From positions 1-36,048 of the forward strand of contig JALHMW010000040.1 of the NCBI GenBank assembly GCA_022843845.1: 36,048 bases of DNA. The letters are read 5' to 3'. Origin of the DNA: Archangium sp. (GTDB lineage Bacteria; Myxococcota; Myxococcia; Myxococcales; Myxococcaceae). This document shows, piece after piece, positions 7,032 to 15,418 of this stretch (within the stretch, counting starts at the first letter, position 1; each line of letters opens with the position of its first letter). The position numbers and the translations under genes were made by a program. The notes under the pieces were generated by a model, which saw nothing but the letters and a program-made list of their open reading frames with translations, did no database searches and was not told where the DNA came from.

Positions 7032-9731
7032 CTACATGATGCCGCCGCACTGGTTCGGAATGCCGCCACCGCCGCAGGTCAACGGCGCGGCGCACGGGCC
7101 ACAGCTCACCGTGCCACCACACCCATCGGCGATGAGCCCGCACGCCGCGTTCGCCTGCATGCACGTGCGTGGCTGGCACGACGTACGTCCGCACACGCCC
7201 GGCATTCCACCCCCGCCGCACGTGTCGGGCGCGGTGCAGGTGCCGCACATCTGCAGGTTCCCGCAGCCATCACCGGCAGGGCCACACGACAGCCCCTGCA
7301 CCTGACACGACTGCGGCGTGCAGCCACCCGAGCCACAGCGTCCCGGGCCGGCGGCTCCGCAGACCTGGCCCATCGGGCACATGCCGCAGTTCAAGGTGCC
7401 ACCGCAGCCGTCGCCGGCCTGACCGCACTCGAGGTTCTGCTGCAGACACGTGCGCGGGGTGCACGACGAGCCGCCACAGACGCCGGGCTGGCCTGAGCCT
7501 CCGCAGAACTGGCCCATCGGGCACGGGCCGCAATCGACGACGCCGCCACAGCCATCGCCCTGCTGGCCGCAATTGAACCCCTGCTGCATGCAGGTGCGCG
7601 GCGAGCACGTGGGCTGACCGTTGTCGGGCTGAATGCACGAGGTGAGATCGAAGATCATGAACTCGAGCACCTTCTCTTGCGCCGACATCGGCGAGGCGCT
7701 GCCGCACGAGCCAGGGAAGGTGCCGCCACCCGAGCCGCCAGTCGCGACGTGGAAGTCCGAGAACAGCACGCGTCCGCACTGCTGGCCGACAGGCACCCCG
7801 ACGGGCGTGTTGAACGTGAACTGGAGCGGGATGGCGTTTGCGCCGCTGGGGTTGGACGAGAAGACCCAGCGCTGTGCAGGCGACATGTTCGGCAGGCCGT
7901 TGGTGTCGCGTCGCACCTGCTGCACGGCGATCTGCCCCGGCACCGTCGAGCCGCCCGTCAACTGCAGCCACTGCGAGAACGTCACGCCTTTGGGGAACGA
8001 GGTGTCGATGAAGGCGTTCTGGTCGGGCGGGAACCCCTGATTGCCCGCCCAGTTCGCGACCCCGTTGAAGGGCGCGTTGGTGTGCAGCCAGACATACCCG
8101 TAATGGCTCACGTACAGGCGGCCGCCCGAGTTGAGGTAGTTGCGCAGGTTGGTGAGCTCGGTCGCGGTTCGACCGGCGGGGCTGCCGACGCAGTCGACGA
8201 TGACGAGATCGTACCGGGCCAGCTCGGTCGGGTTGCTGAACAACCCCGCCGCGGTGCCGCCACCGGGGAAGTTGGTGCCGTTGTCGCGGTAGAGGCGAAC
8301 GCGGCCGTTGCCGCTGGGCGCGGTGAACTCGCTCGGCGCGATGCCGATCTTCGGCAGAATGCACTCCATCGGGTCGGCGTTGCCGGTCACCATCGCGATC
8401 AACGGCATGTCACCTTCGGCCTGCGTGCGCGGCAGCCGCGTGGAGTCGGGCGGGAGCGCGGTGTTGCCACAGCACGCGACGTTGGGAATCGTGATCTGTC
8501 GACGCCACTTGCCCAGCTGAATCACGAGGGGAACGTTCGTTCCACACGGCACGTTGCTCAAGGTGAAGGTGCCGTTGGTCGCGGTGGTGGTGGTGACCAG
8601 CGGGCTGCCCGAGGCCTGGCCCGAGCAGCTGGTGCACGAGGCGCCCTGGGGCAGCGGCTGCACGGCGGCGTTGGGCACGTAGACGAGCGCGCCGGGAATC
8701 GGGTCGGGGTTGCCGTAGCCGGCGGCCGTGTTGGTGGGGGCCACGATGGTGCCGGTCACCGTGTTCACGCCAGCGTCGCAGCGGTTCTGCTGTGGGCACA
8801 GGCCGGTGCACGAGCCAGCGTCGGGAATGTTGGTGCCGCACGCGTTGGGAACGCCGCCACCGCCGCAGATGATGCCGGCGTCGATGTCACAGGTACCGCA
8901 GTCCATCGTCAGGGCGCCGCAGCCGTCGCCGACCCGGCCGCATGACGCCTGCGCCTGCGCGCAGCTGCGAGGCACGCACGAGTTCGACGCGCCGCAGACG
9001 TTCGCCATGCCGCCGCCGCCGCACGTCTGGCCCATCACGCTGCAGCTGCCGCACGAGATGGTGCCACCACAGCCGTCTGCAATCGGTCCACAGTTGAGCC
9101 CCATCGGGCACGCCGTGAGCGGCGCGCACCCGCCATCGACGAGGCCGGAGCCACTGGTGCCGCAGCGGCTCGGCGTGCCGCCGCCACCACAGGTCTCACC
9201 GACACCCGAACACGTGCCGCAGTCGAGGATCGCGCCGCAGCCGTCGCCAACCGGCCCGCAGTTCGCGTTCTGGCTCTGGCACGTGCGCGGCGTGCAACCC
9301 ATCGAGCCACCACACTGCGAGGGGACTCCGCCACCGCCGCACGTCTGAGGCGGGGTGCAGGTGCCGCAGTCGAGGAAGCCGCCGCAGCCGTCACCGACCG
9401 GGCCACAGGTCGCCATCGCCGACGCGCACGAGACGAGGGAGCACAGCTGCGTCGAGCCGCCATCGGCGCCTCCGTCGCTGTCGCCGGTTCCGCCGCCCGT
9501 GGCCGTGCCGCCAGCCGTCGTCGAGCCACCGCCCGCTGAGCCCCCAGCCGTCGCGCCGGCCGTGCCTCCGCCGACGCCCGACGAGCCGCCACCCGTGAGG
9601 TTGATGCCCGAGTCCGCGCCGGCGTCCTTTCCTCCGATGTTGACCCCAGAGCCACAGGTGCAGCCCCACAGGCTCGCGGAGAACACCACAGCCACCACGA
9701 GGGTGGAGAACGAACGGAATCGAACAGTCAC
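7032..9731 (-). CDS. Lipoprotein with eight CG-rich cysteine repeats around a GATase-like core
   Basis: The GTG at 9731 follows GGGAG at a good distance and gives 899 residues; an ATG at 9773 would add 14. A signal with lipobox SLWGC (Cys24) is followed by a Gly/Ser/Thr linker. Four repeats of about 45 residues span 97-290 or so, and four more span 706-897. Each has eight cysteines in the pattern C-PRTC-C-GDGCGG-CGTC-C-GGGG-P-CG, giving 64 repeat cysteines. Between them lies a carboxypeptidase-regulatory-like beta domain (about 307-440), then a class I glutamine-amidotransferase-like fold (about 450-690; YDLVIVDC, LRNYLNSGGRLYVSHYG). The catalytic triad of a true amidotransferase was not recognised. 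The repeats probably form small disulfide-bonded modules at the cell surface, perhaps for adhesion. Function is unknown. Confidence 0.85.
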   Translation of the reverse strand: MTVRFRSFSTLVVAVVFSASLWGCTCGSGVNIGGKDAGADSGINLTGGGSSGVGGGTAGATAGGSAGGGSTTAGGTATGGGTGDSDGGADGGSTQLCSLVSCASAMATCGPVGDGCGGFLDCGTCTPPQTCGGGGVPSQCGGSMGCTPRTCQSQNANCGPVGDGCGAILDCGTCSGVGETCGGGGTPSRCGTSGSGLVDGGCAPLTACPMGLNCGPIADGCGGTISCGSCSVMGQTCGGGGMANVCGASNSCVPRSCAQAQASCGRVGDGCGALTMDCGTCDIDAGIICGGGGVPNACGTNIPDAGSCTGLCPQQNRCDAGVNTVTGTIVAPTNTAAGYGNPDPIPGALVYVPNAAVQPLPQGASCTSCSGQASGSPLVTTTTATNGTFTLSNVPCGTNVPLVIQLGKWRRQITIPNVACCGNTALPPDSTRLPRTQAEGDMPLIAMVTGNADPMECILPKIGIAPSEFTAPSGNGRVRLYRDNGTNFPGGGTAAGLFSNPTELARYDLVIVDCVGSPAGRTATELTNLRNYLNSGGRLYVSHYGYVWLHTNAPFNGVANWAGNQGFPPDQNAFIDTSFPKGVTFSQWLQLTGGSTVPGQIAVQQVRRDTNGLPNMSPAQRWVFSSNPSGANAIPLQFTFNTPVGVPVGQQCGRVLFSDFHVATGGSGGGTFPGSCGSASPMSAQEKVLEFMIFDLTSCIQPDNGQPTCSPRTCMQQGFNCGQQGDGCGGVVDCGPCPMGQFCGGSGQPGVCGGSSCTPRTCLQQNLECGQAGDGCGGTLNCGMCPMGQVCGAAGPGRCGSGGCTPQSCQVQGLSCGPAGDGCGNLQMCGTCTAPDTCGGGGMPGVCGRTSCQPRTCMQANAACGLIADGCGGTVSCGPCAAPLTCGGGGIPNQCGGIM

Positions 9732-9813
9732 GGTGAAGCTCCCGGGAAGACGCGCGTGCGGCAGGACGCCCATCGTCTCGCGTCAGCCACCGCCCTGCAA
9801 GAATGCGCGGGGG

Positions 9814-10854
9814 TCAGGGCAAGAGAAACAGCACGCCCGTCGACACCGTGCCGCCGCGGTTGATGGGGCCGCTGGAATCGACGTCGGTCTGGACCAGCGC
9901 CGAGAGGGTGAGCCGGAACGACGACGAGACCTTCCACGTCACGCTCGCGCGCACCAGGTGGTTGGCGCCGAAGTCGGCGGCGTAGAGGCCGAACTGATAG
10001 CCGAGCCGAAGGTTCACCTTCGAAAATCGGTACAGGCCAGTGAGCCGCGCGGTGGCGACCCACGGCGCGGTCGGGCTCCCGAGGTCCAGCGCCGGTCGAC
10101 CCTGCTGCGTCGAGAAGACACCGACCGTCGCCGGGTCTTTGTCGTAGAGGAACGCGGCTCCGTCGAGGAGCAGGTCGAGCTTCGAAAACAGGGTGGCGGT
10201 GTACGTCGCCCCGAGGCGCACTTGAACGAGCGGGGTGTTCGTTCCAACGACGAGCCGGCACGCACGTTGGTCGTCACCCGGCGGGCAGTTGTTGCGCGCG
10301 AACGCCTCGGCGACTCGCTTCAACTGCAGGTTCTGAAACGAGCTCAGGCCCGTCACGTTCGCGCTCACGTCGATGGTGTGCTCCCACCGCGACAGCCCGT
10401 TGGTGGCATACGAGCCGAGGAGCGTGCCGCCAAGACTGGCATTAGTGCTCTCCAGCACGCCGTCGAGCACGATCGTCTGGCCGGTCCTCGTCGTGAGGGG
10501 CAGCTGCTGCGCGTTGCGCTGGGTCGTCGGCGGTGAGCCATTGATCGCGCCCATCACCATCACGTGCTCGTTCACCACGAACATCGCGCCAGCGCTGAAG
10601 AGGAAGATGTTCGAGCCGGGGCTGAACGAGTCGGTCGTGCGGGTCGCGAGGTCGCGCAGGTAGTTGGCGGTGAGAAACGCGCTCCACTGGTCCGTGAAGT
10701 CATAGCTGCCCGACAGCCCGAAGCCCGCGGAGCCCGCGCGCGGGTTGGTCGCGCTGGCGGCCGTTCCGTTGAACGTCAGGTCGACGCCGAGATCGTGCGC
10801 GTTCGCGGGGAACGCGAGCACCACCGCCACCACGAGGGCGAGCCGACCGATCAC
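9814..10854 (-). CDS. Predicted outer-membrane beta-barrel protein
   Basis: The 346-residue product starts at a GTG (10854) with only a weak ribosome site. A signal peptide (MIGRLALVVAVVLAFPANA) is followed by alternating short strands rich in aromatic and small residues, for example WSAFLTANYL, VATARLTGLYRF, LRLGYQFGLYAA and SFRLTLSALVQTD, separated by polar turns. This is the pattern of a transmembrane beta-barrel, and the last strand ends close to the C-terminus (STGVLFLLP). There are few cysteines. No family name was recognised. It lies between the DUF350 gene and the Cys-repeat lipoprotein on the same strand, with short gaps on both sides, so it may be co-transcribed with either. Confidence 0.7.
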   Translation of the reverse strand: MIGRLALVVAVVLAFPANAHDLGVDLTFNGTAASATNPRAGSAGFGLSGSYDFTDQWSAFLTANYLRDLATRTTDSFSPGSNIFLFSAGAMFVVNEHVMVMGAINGSPPTTQRNAQQLPLTTRTGQTIVLDGVLESTNASLGGTLLGSYATNGLSRWEHTIDVSANVTGLSSFQNLQLKRVAEAFARNNCPPGDDQRACRLVVGTNTPLVQVRLGATYTATLFSKLDLLLDGAAFLYDKDPATVGVFSTQQGRPALDLGSPTAPWVATARLTGLYRFSKVNLRLGYQFGLYAADFGANHLVRASVTWKVSSSFRLTLSALVQTDVDSSGPINRGGTVSTGVLFLLP

Positions 10855-10896
10855 TGAAAGCTCAACCCGCGGTCACTCCAGGAGTTGCGCGCGCAC

Positions 10897-11118
10897 TCAG
10901 CCGCCGTGAATCGCCATGCCGACGATGAACGCCAGCCCGAGAATGAACGAGGCGACGACGATGCCGACGGCGGTGTTCTGATCGACCTCGAGCTCCTTGT
11001 GCACGTCGAAGGGGAGCATCTTTCGAATCACGAAGAAGCCCGCGATGAAGACGAGCATGCCGATGATCGAGAAGACGACGGCCAGCACCAGCGGTTTGAC
11101 GATCGCGTCCATATCCAT
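10897..11118 (-). CDS. DUF350 (YjfL-like) small inner-membrane protein
   Basis: The ATG at 11118 is placed by GGGAGG six bases upstream and gives 73 residues, MDMDAIVKPLVLAVVF onward. Two hydrophobic helices (about 8-31 and 49-69) flank a short polar loop carrying FDVHKELEVDQNTAVGIV, the signature of the DUF350/UPF0719 family; the second helix ends in AIHGG. DUF350 proteins are integral membrane proteins of unknown function, commonly encoded near DUF4178 proteins. Its start overlaps the stop of the 53-residue gene (TGATG), indicating translational coupling and a shared complex or pathway. Confidence 0.85.
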   Translation of the reverse strand: MDMDAIVKPLVLAVVFSIIGMLVFIAGFFVIRKMLPFDVHKELEVDQNTAVGIVVASFILGLAFIVGMAIHGG

Positions 11119-11279
11119 CACTTCCCTCCCATGAAACCGCTGTGCCACATCAAGATGCCGCCTGGCGCGCGCCGCACGTCCGCTGGCAGCTCGCCGCGGT
11201 CTTCGTCAGGCAGGCGATCGAGCCCTGCGCCATGCAACAGGGCCCACGCCCCGACCACGATGCCTCCGAACCACTTCAT
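11118..11279 (-). CDS. 53-residue membrane-associated protein in the DUF4178-DUF350 unit
   Basis: The ATG at 11279 overlaps the DUF4178 stop codon (ATGA), and its own stop overlaps the DUF350 start (TGATG). Both overlaps argue strongly that this short frame is translated. A hydrophobic N-terminal helix (WFGGIVVGAWALLHGAGL), either a signal or an anchor, precedes an acidic/basic linker and an unusual C-terminal tail, GGILMWHSGFMGGK, rich in Gly with Trp and His. The tail looks like a binding or interaction motif. No described family was recognised. The same phase could be extended upstream to 11432, but that extension lies antiparallel to nothing and inside the DUF4178 gene, so it is not supported. 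Confidence 0.75.
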   Translation of the reverse strand: MKWFGGIVVGAWALLHGAGLDRLPDEDRGELPADVRRAPGGILMWHSGFMGGK

Positions 11280-13207
11280 TCGTCCTCCTGCTTCGCGTAG
11301 GGGAAGGTGCTGACACCGGGTGATGACTGGAAGACGGCGTCGTTCCAGCGGCGGGTCTCGAAGCTCGAGCTGCGCCAGGCGCTGAAGAGCGGGCCTGCGA
11401 AGAGCATGAGGAAGACGAAGAACGGGCAGCACACGCCGACGCCCGAGTCGCCCTTCACCGTCACCGTGTAGTCGCGCGGTACCGAGCTTGGCGCTTCGAA
11501 GCCAGGCGTGGCTCGCAGCACGTACTTGCCCGGGTCGACCTCGGCGGTCTGCTTGGTCTGGTTACGGCTGCCTTCGCTCCAGCTCTCGCCGTCAGAAACG
11601 CCCGAGTAGTAGCTGGCCTCGGGGCTGACCGAGACGACCTCTCCGGTGTCTTCGTTCACGAGGTCGAACTGCACCGCGAGCCACTCGTTCGACAGCCGCG
11701 GCACGTCGAGCTCGACCTCGAGCGGCACCTTCTTGTCGATGGTGAAGGGCTCGGTGAACTGCTGCGACTCGGGGGTGCCACCTTTGACGCCGGGCGGAAC
11801 GGTGAAGGTGGTGCGCATGAATTGGCGCGTGTCGCCGAGCGCGGAGAAGACGACGAGGAGCCCGATGAAGATGACGCTCCAGATGCCGGCCCAGGTGAAC
11901 TGGGAGCCCAGCTTCGTCTTGTGCGGATTGAGCTGCGCTGGCGCGACGCCCTGCGCGACCGGCATCGGCGCCTTGAGGTTGAACGCCGCTTTCACCTCGT
12001 CGGCCGGCATCATCACGCCGTGCGTGAAGGTGACCTCGGTGTCGGTCTCGTCGCTGTTGATGCTCTCGGGTGGCTCGACGTACTCCGAGCCGCGTGCCAG
12101 CTCGCCGACGCTCACCTGCCAGTAGCACTCGCCCGCGACGTAGTCGGTCGTCGCGAACACCGACTGGTAGGCCTTGAAGCCCTTGCCGTTCCAGGTGGCT
12201 TTGCGAAGCGCGAGGCCCACGTCGCCAGCGGCGATGGGGGTGAGGAAGGTCCAGTGGCCGTTGGAGTTCATCAGCCAGCGAAACCCCGCCTGCTGATTCC
12301 ACAGCAGGTACTCTTCCCACGGGTAGCGCGTGCCCTCGACGGTGGTGCTGCGGATGAGGAAGGCGAGCACCGTCCACTTCGTCTTGTTGAGCGTGCCCTG
12401 GCTGCCGAGCGGAAGAATGGGCTCGTACGGTGGCTTCTCGAGGAGCTGAAGGAAGGCGAGCTCGCCGTTCGAGGCGTCGAGCAGGGCGCCGCAATACGGG
12501 CACGCCACGCGCTTCACGGCGTCGGGCGCTTTGAGGTCGAGGTTGCCGTTGCAGTTCGTGCAGCGCGCCTGCTTGAGCGCGTCTTTCTTCGGCGTCGGAG
12601 CGAGCTCACCCTTGTCGAAGCCGAGCTGCGCGATCGTCACCCGCGCGCCGACGAACGCTTCGCCTGAGCCACCGTCGGCGTAGTCGAGCGAGCAGAACGC
12701 GCCTTTGGGGCCCGTCGCGTCGGCGTAGATGTGCTCGCGGTTGAAGTCGGGCAGCTGGCCTTCGGCCGTCACCGTGTGCGCGGTGCCAACCTCTTCGACG
12801 ACGAAGGTGCGATCGCGCAGCGAGAAGCTGCTCATCGGTCGCAGCTGATCAGCGGGAGGAACCCCGATGCCCTCGAGCGGGAACATCAGGTTCCACTCGC
12901 CCTCGGACTCGGACAACCACGCGGTGCGACCGTCGTCGAACGACAGACACCACTCGTCCCACGTGCCGGTGCCGTGGCTCTTCTGGATGCGCCCGATGAT
13001 GGTGAAGGCGTTGCCGGAGTACTGGCCCGAGAGCATCAGCTTCAGCGGCGATTGGGTGTCGACGAGATCGGCGACCTTGCCCAGGGTCTCGAGCCTGAAC
13101 TCACCGCGCAGCACGACCGTGTGGCAGTACTCGCACACCTTGATCTTGCCGGCGCCGGGCTTGAACTCGACCGGGGCTCGACAGCTGGGGCAGTCGCCGA
13201 CGCGCAT
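11276..13207 (-). CDS. Double-DUF4178 zinc-ribbon membrane protein
   Basis: The ATG at 13207 gives 643 residues and begins with a zinc ribbon. The frame stays open further upstream to 13531, but that part lies antisense to the lipoprotein repeats and is not credible. Zinc ribbon 1 uses Cys6, 9, 25 and 28; ribbon 2 uses Cys206, 209, 226 and 229. Each precedes a DUF4178 beta domain (about 50-195 and 260-410). A transmembrane helix near 448-468 leads to an external beta domain of about 115 residues (VPLEVELDVPRLSNEWLAVQFDLV). A second hydrophobic helix (about 591-610) returns to the cytoplasm. The ribbons and DUF4178 domains should therefore be cytoplasmic. The protein heads a three-gene overlapping unit with the 53-residue and DUF350 proteins. 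Biochemical role unknown. Confidence 0.9.
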   Translation of the reverse strand: MRVGDCPSCRAPVEFKPGAGKIKVCEYCHTVVLRGEFRLETLGKVADLVDTQSPLKLMLSGQYSGNAFTIIGRIQKSHGTGTWDEWCLSFDDGRTAWLSESEGEWNLMFPLEGIGVPPADQLRPMSSFSLRDRTFVVEEVGTAHTVTAEGQLPDFNREHIYADATGPKGAFCSLDYADGGSGEAFVGARVTIAQLGFDKGELAPTPKKDALKQARCTNCNGNLDLKAPDAVKRVACPYCGALLDASNGELAFLQLLEKPPYEPILPLGSQGTLNKTKWTVLAFLIRSTTVEGTRYPWEEYLLWNQQAGFRWLMNSNGHWTFLTPIAAGDVGLALRKATWNGKGFKAYQSVFATTDYVAGECYWQVSVGELARGSEYVEPPESINSDETDTEVTFTHGVMMPADEVKAAFNLKAPMPVAQGVAPAQLNPHKTKLGSQFTWAGIWSVIFIGLLVVFSALGDTRQFMRTTFTVPPGVKGGTPESQQFTEPFTIDKKVPLEVELDVPRLSNEWLAVQFDLVNEDTGEVVSVSPEASYYSGVSDGESWSEGSRNQTKQTAEVDPGKYVLRATPGFEAPSSVPRDYTVTVKGDSGVGVCCPFFVFLMLFAGPLFSAWRSSSFETRRWNDAVFQSSPGVSTFPYAKQEDE

Positions 13208-13322
13208 GACGAGACGGGGTTGTAGCGTGAAGTGTCGCGAATACCGAGCGCTTCGCTGCAAGTTCAGCGCGTTGTGAGGCGCGTTTTCTGTTTTTCGGGG
13301 GCAGCGTGTCAGAGTTCGTTCA

Positions 13323-15050
13323 ATGCGAATTCTCGTTCGGCTGTTGGTGGTGACGCTCGTCGGCTGTGGTGGCACTCCCGGTCCCACCGGGGGCGGCGCA
13401 GGAGGAGGCCGCGCTGGAGGCTCGGCGGGAGGTTCCGCAGCGGGCGGCTCGGCAGCGGGCGGCTCGGCGGCGGGCGGCTCGGCGGCAGGCGGCTCGGCGG
13501 CAGGCGGCTCGGCGATGCTGGACGGCGGCATCGAGCAGATCCTGGCCGTGCGTGCGCTCGCCGACTCGTCTCCAGATGGCGGCCCCGTCGCTGGCTCGAT
13601 CGTGGTCGAAGGCGTTCTCGTGACTGTCGTGAAGCCAGCGGTCGACGCTGGCGCTGGCGTGGTGGTGGAGCCTGAAGGCTTCTTCGTTCAGGCCGACCCC
13701 AGTGGGCCCGCGCTGTTCGTCGCGGTGCCTGCCTCGACGAACGGCGTGCAGCCTGGCGACCTCGTGTCGTTCACGGCGACGGCCGCTGGCCGGAACTCGG
13801 GGCTGCGACAGGTGACGAGCTACACCGGGTTCGCTCGAAGCAGCATGGGCAACCCCGTGTCGCCCTACTCGCGGAGCATCAACGCGGTTGATTTCACGAA
13901 CGCCGCCGCCGTGACGGAATGGGAAAGCCGGCTGATCTCGATGGCCGCGACCATCACGCAGCCCCCGAGCTCTGCCGGCAATGGCTACCGCGCGATGAAC
14001 GTCGCGACGACCGGGACGCCGGACGCAGGCACGACACTGCGCTTCCGGGTGGCGGCCTCGCTCGTCGATTCCGAAGACCTGCAGGCCGGCTGCAACGTCT
14101 CGCTCACGAACGGCGCGATGTGGCGCTTCAACAACGGCGCACAGCCTTCGGGCTTCAGCGTCGCCGACCTGATGGGCACCACCTGCCCTGCACCGAGGGT
14201 CCTCTCTGCGCGAGCCGACAGCGCCACGACGGTCGTGGTCTCCTTCGATCGCAACATCGCTTCTGCGACCGTTCAGGCGCCCCGGTTCACCTTCAGCGCG
14301 CTCGACGGTGGCGCCGCCCTCACCGCGTCGGCGGCCGTCCTCACGAATGCCCGAGAAGCGACGGTGACGACGAACGCGATGACTGGTGGCTCGTACCAGG
14401 TGACCTGCAGCACGATGATTACCGACACCCGCAACACGGCCCTCGGCCAGAACACGGCCCAGTTCACCGGCTTCAGCGCGGGCATGTGCATTCCGGGCGT
14501 CATCATCAGCCAGGTCTACGGAGGCGGCGGCAACAGCGGTGCCCCGTTCACCAACGACTTCGTCGAGCTGCGCAACCGCACCGCGAGCCCAGTCAACCTC
14601 GCCGGCCTCTCTCTGCAGTACCAGTCAGCGACCAGCATGACCTGGAGCGGAAACGTCGCTCTCACGGGCACCATCCCGGCGAACGGGTACTTCCTGGTTC
14701 AATTCGCAGGGGGCACGATGGGTGTGGCGCTGCCGACGGCAGACCAGGTCGTGACGGTGTCTCCGCCCAACCTCAGCGGCACTGCCGGCAAGGTCGCCCT
14801 GGTCTCGGGGACGACGACGCTGGCCAGCCAGTGCCCGACGTCGGGGCTTCTCGACCTCGTGAGCTATGGCACCACGACGACGATGTGTGCCGAGGGCACG
14901 AGCGCACCTGCTCCCTCGAACACGACGGCGATCGTTCGGGCGGTCGCCGGGTGTTCCGACACCCAGAACAACTCAGCCGACTTCACGGCGGTCGCTCCCA
15001 CGCCTCGCAACAGCGCCTCGCCTGCTGGCTCGACCTGCAACTGTCCGTGA
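13323..15050 (+). CDS. Lipoprotein with GGSAA repeats and a lamin-tail domain
   Basis: The 575-residue product starts MRILVRLLVVTLVGC, with a lipobox and Cys15. A Gly/Ser/Ala linker follows, containing five perfect GGSAA units. The next 300 residues or so are beta-rich: an OB-like part (SIVVEGVLVTVVKPAVDAG, then FFVQADPSGPALFV) and an Ig-like part (APRVLSARADSATTVVVSF). A lamin-tail domain spans about 390-530, recognised by GVIISQVYGGGG, NDFVELRNRT and VNLAGLSLQY. Lamin-tail domains of bacterial surface proteins often accompany nucleases or adhesins, but no nuclease motif is visible. It is transcribed away from the DUF4178 unit across a 115-bp intergenic region and is followed by a hairpin. 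Confidence 0.88.
   Translation: MRILVRLLVVTLVGCGGTPGPTGGGAGGGRAGGSAGGSAAGGSAAGGSAAGGSAAGGSAAGGSAMLDGGIEQILAVRALADSSPDGGPVAGSIVVEGVLVTVVKPAVDAGAGVVVEPEGFFVQADPSGPALFVAVPASTNGVQPGDLVSFTATAAGRNSGLRQVTSYTGFARSSMGNPVSPYSRSINAVDFTNAAAVTEWESRLISMAATITQPPSSAGNGYRAMNVATTGTPDAGTTLRFRVAASLVDSEDLQAGCNVSLTNGAMWRFNNGAQPSGFSVADLMGTTCPAPRVLSARADSATTVVVSFDRNIASATVQAPRFTFSALDGGAALTASAAVLTNAREATVTTNAMTGGSYQVTCSTMITDTRNTALGQNTAQFTGFSAGMCIPGVIISQVYGGGGNSGAPFTNDFVELRNRTASPVNLAGLSLQYQSATSMTWSGNVALTGTIPANGYFLVQFAGGTMGVALPTADQVVTVSPPNLSGTAGKVALVSGTTTLASQCPTSGLLDLVSYGTTTTMCAEGTSAPAPSNTTAIVRAVAGCSDTQNNSADFTAVAPTPRNSASPAGSTCNCP
13428..13514 (+). repeat. 15-bp tandem repeat encoding GGSAA
   Basis: Five in-frame 15-base units of the type GGCGGCTCGGCAGCG encode GGSAA, followed by a partial sixth. 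The units differ only at third positions. Such runs can gain or lose units by slippage without shifting the frame, changing linker length. A related run lies at 1-110 in the left-edge lipoprotein. Confidence 0.85.
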
Positions 15051-15072
15051 CGCGCTGAAGGACTGACGTGCG

Positions 15073-15102
15073 AGGGCCGGGGCGCGCAGGTGCTCCGGCC
15101 CT
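15073..15102. terminator. GC-rich hairpin after the lamin-tail gene
   Basis: AGGGCCGG (15073-15080) pairs with CCGGCCCT (15095-15102) around a 14-base loop that can pair further. It lies 22 bases after the lamin-tail stop and 14 bases before the toxin stop, so it can serve both convergent genes. A weak T-containing stretch (TCGTGTTCGT) follows on the plus strand. Confidence 0.6.
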
Positions 15103-15115
15103 TCGTGTTCGTGGG

Positions 15116-15418
15116 CTACCTCAGCGGCGTGTCGTCTTCGCGCTGATGGCGGACCGCCAGCACCAGTATCGAGTCGTCGGCGATCTCGAACGCGGCGACG
15201 TACCCGGCTCGCCCGAACGGAATCACGCACTCCCTCACGAAGGCCGAGCCCTGCGCGCGCCTGCAAGAGTGTGGGAACTCTGCAGCCATCGTCAGCGCCC
15301 TGCGGTTGACCGCGATCGCCCGTTCTGCAGCCTTGAGGTCCTCGTCGGCGAGGAATTCGAAGAGCCGTACCAGGTCGTCGTCGGCCCCTTCGGCGAAGCG
15401 AACGTCGCGACGACTCAT
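15116..15418 (-). CDS. RelE/ParE-family toxin
   Basis: The 100-residue product follows the ParE pattern: a helical hairpin with DLVRLFEFLADEDLKAAERAI, then PHSCRR, and the strand set ECVIPFGRAGYVAAFEI and SILVLAVRHQRED. ParE proteins inhibit DNA gyrase, while RelE relatives cleave ribosome-bound mRNA. The GRAGYVA and RHQRE stretches favour ParE. The ATG overlaps the antitoxin stop (ATGA), the classical arrangement with the antitoxin first. Its 3' end faces the lamin-tail gene across a hairpin. Confidence 0.88.
   Translation of the reverse strand: MSRRDVRFAEGADDDLVRLFEFLADEDLKAAERAIAVNRRALTMAAEFPHSCRRAQGSAFVRECVIPFGRAGYVAAFEIADDSILVLAVRHQREDDTPLR

Noticed and set aside
9774..9813. TTGCAG-N17-GACGAT as a promoter for the Cys-repeat lipoprotein
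   Set aside because: Both boxes match only in part, and the -10 overlaps an alternative start codon; not strong enough to list.
13208..13531. Extension of the DUF4178 gene upstream, giving a run of AEPPA repeats
   Set aside because: These codons are the antisense of the GGSAA repeats of the lamin-tail gene; the zinc ribbon starts right after the ATG at 13207.
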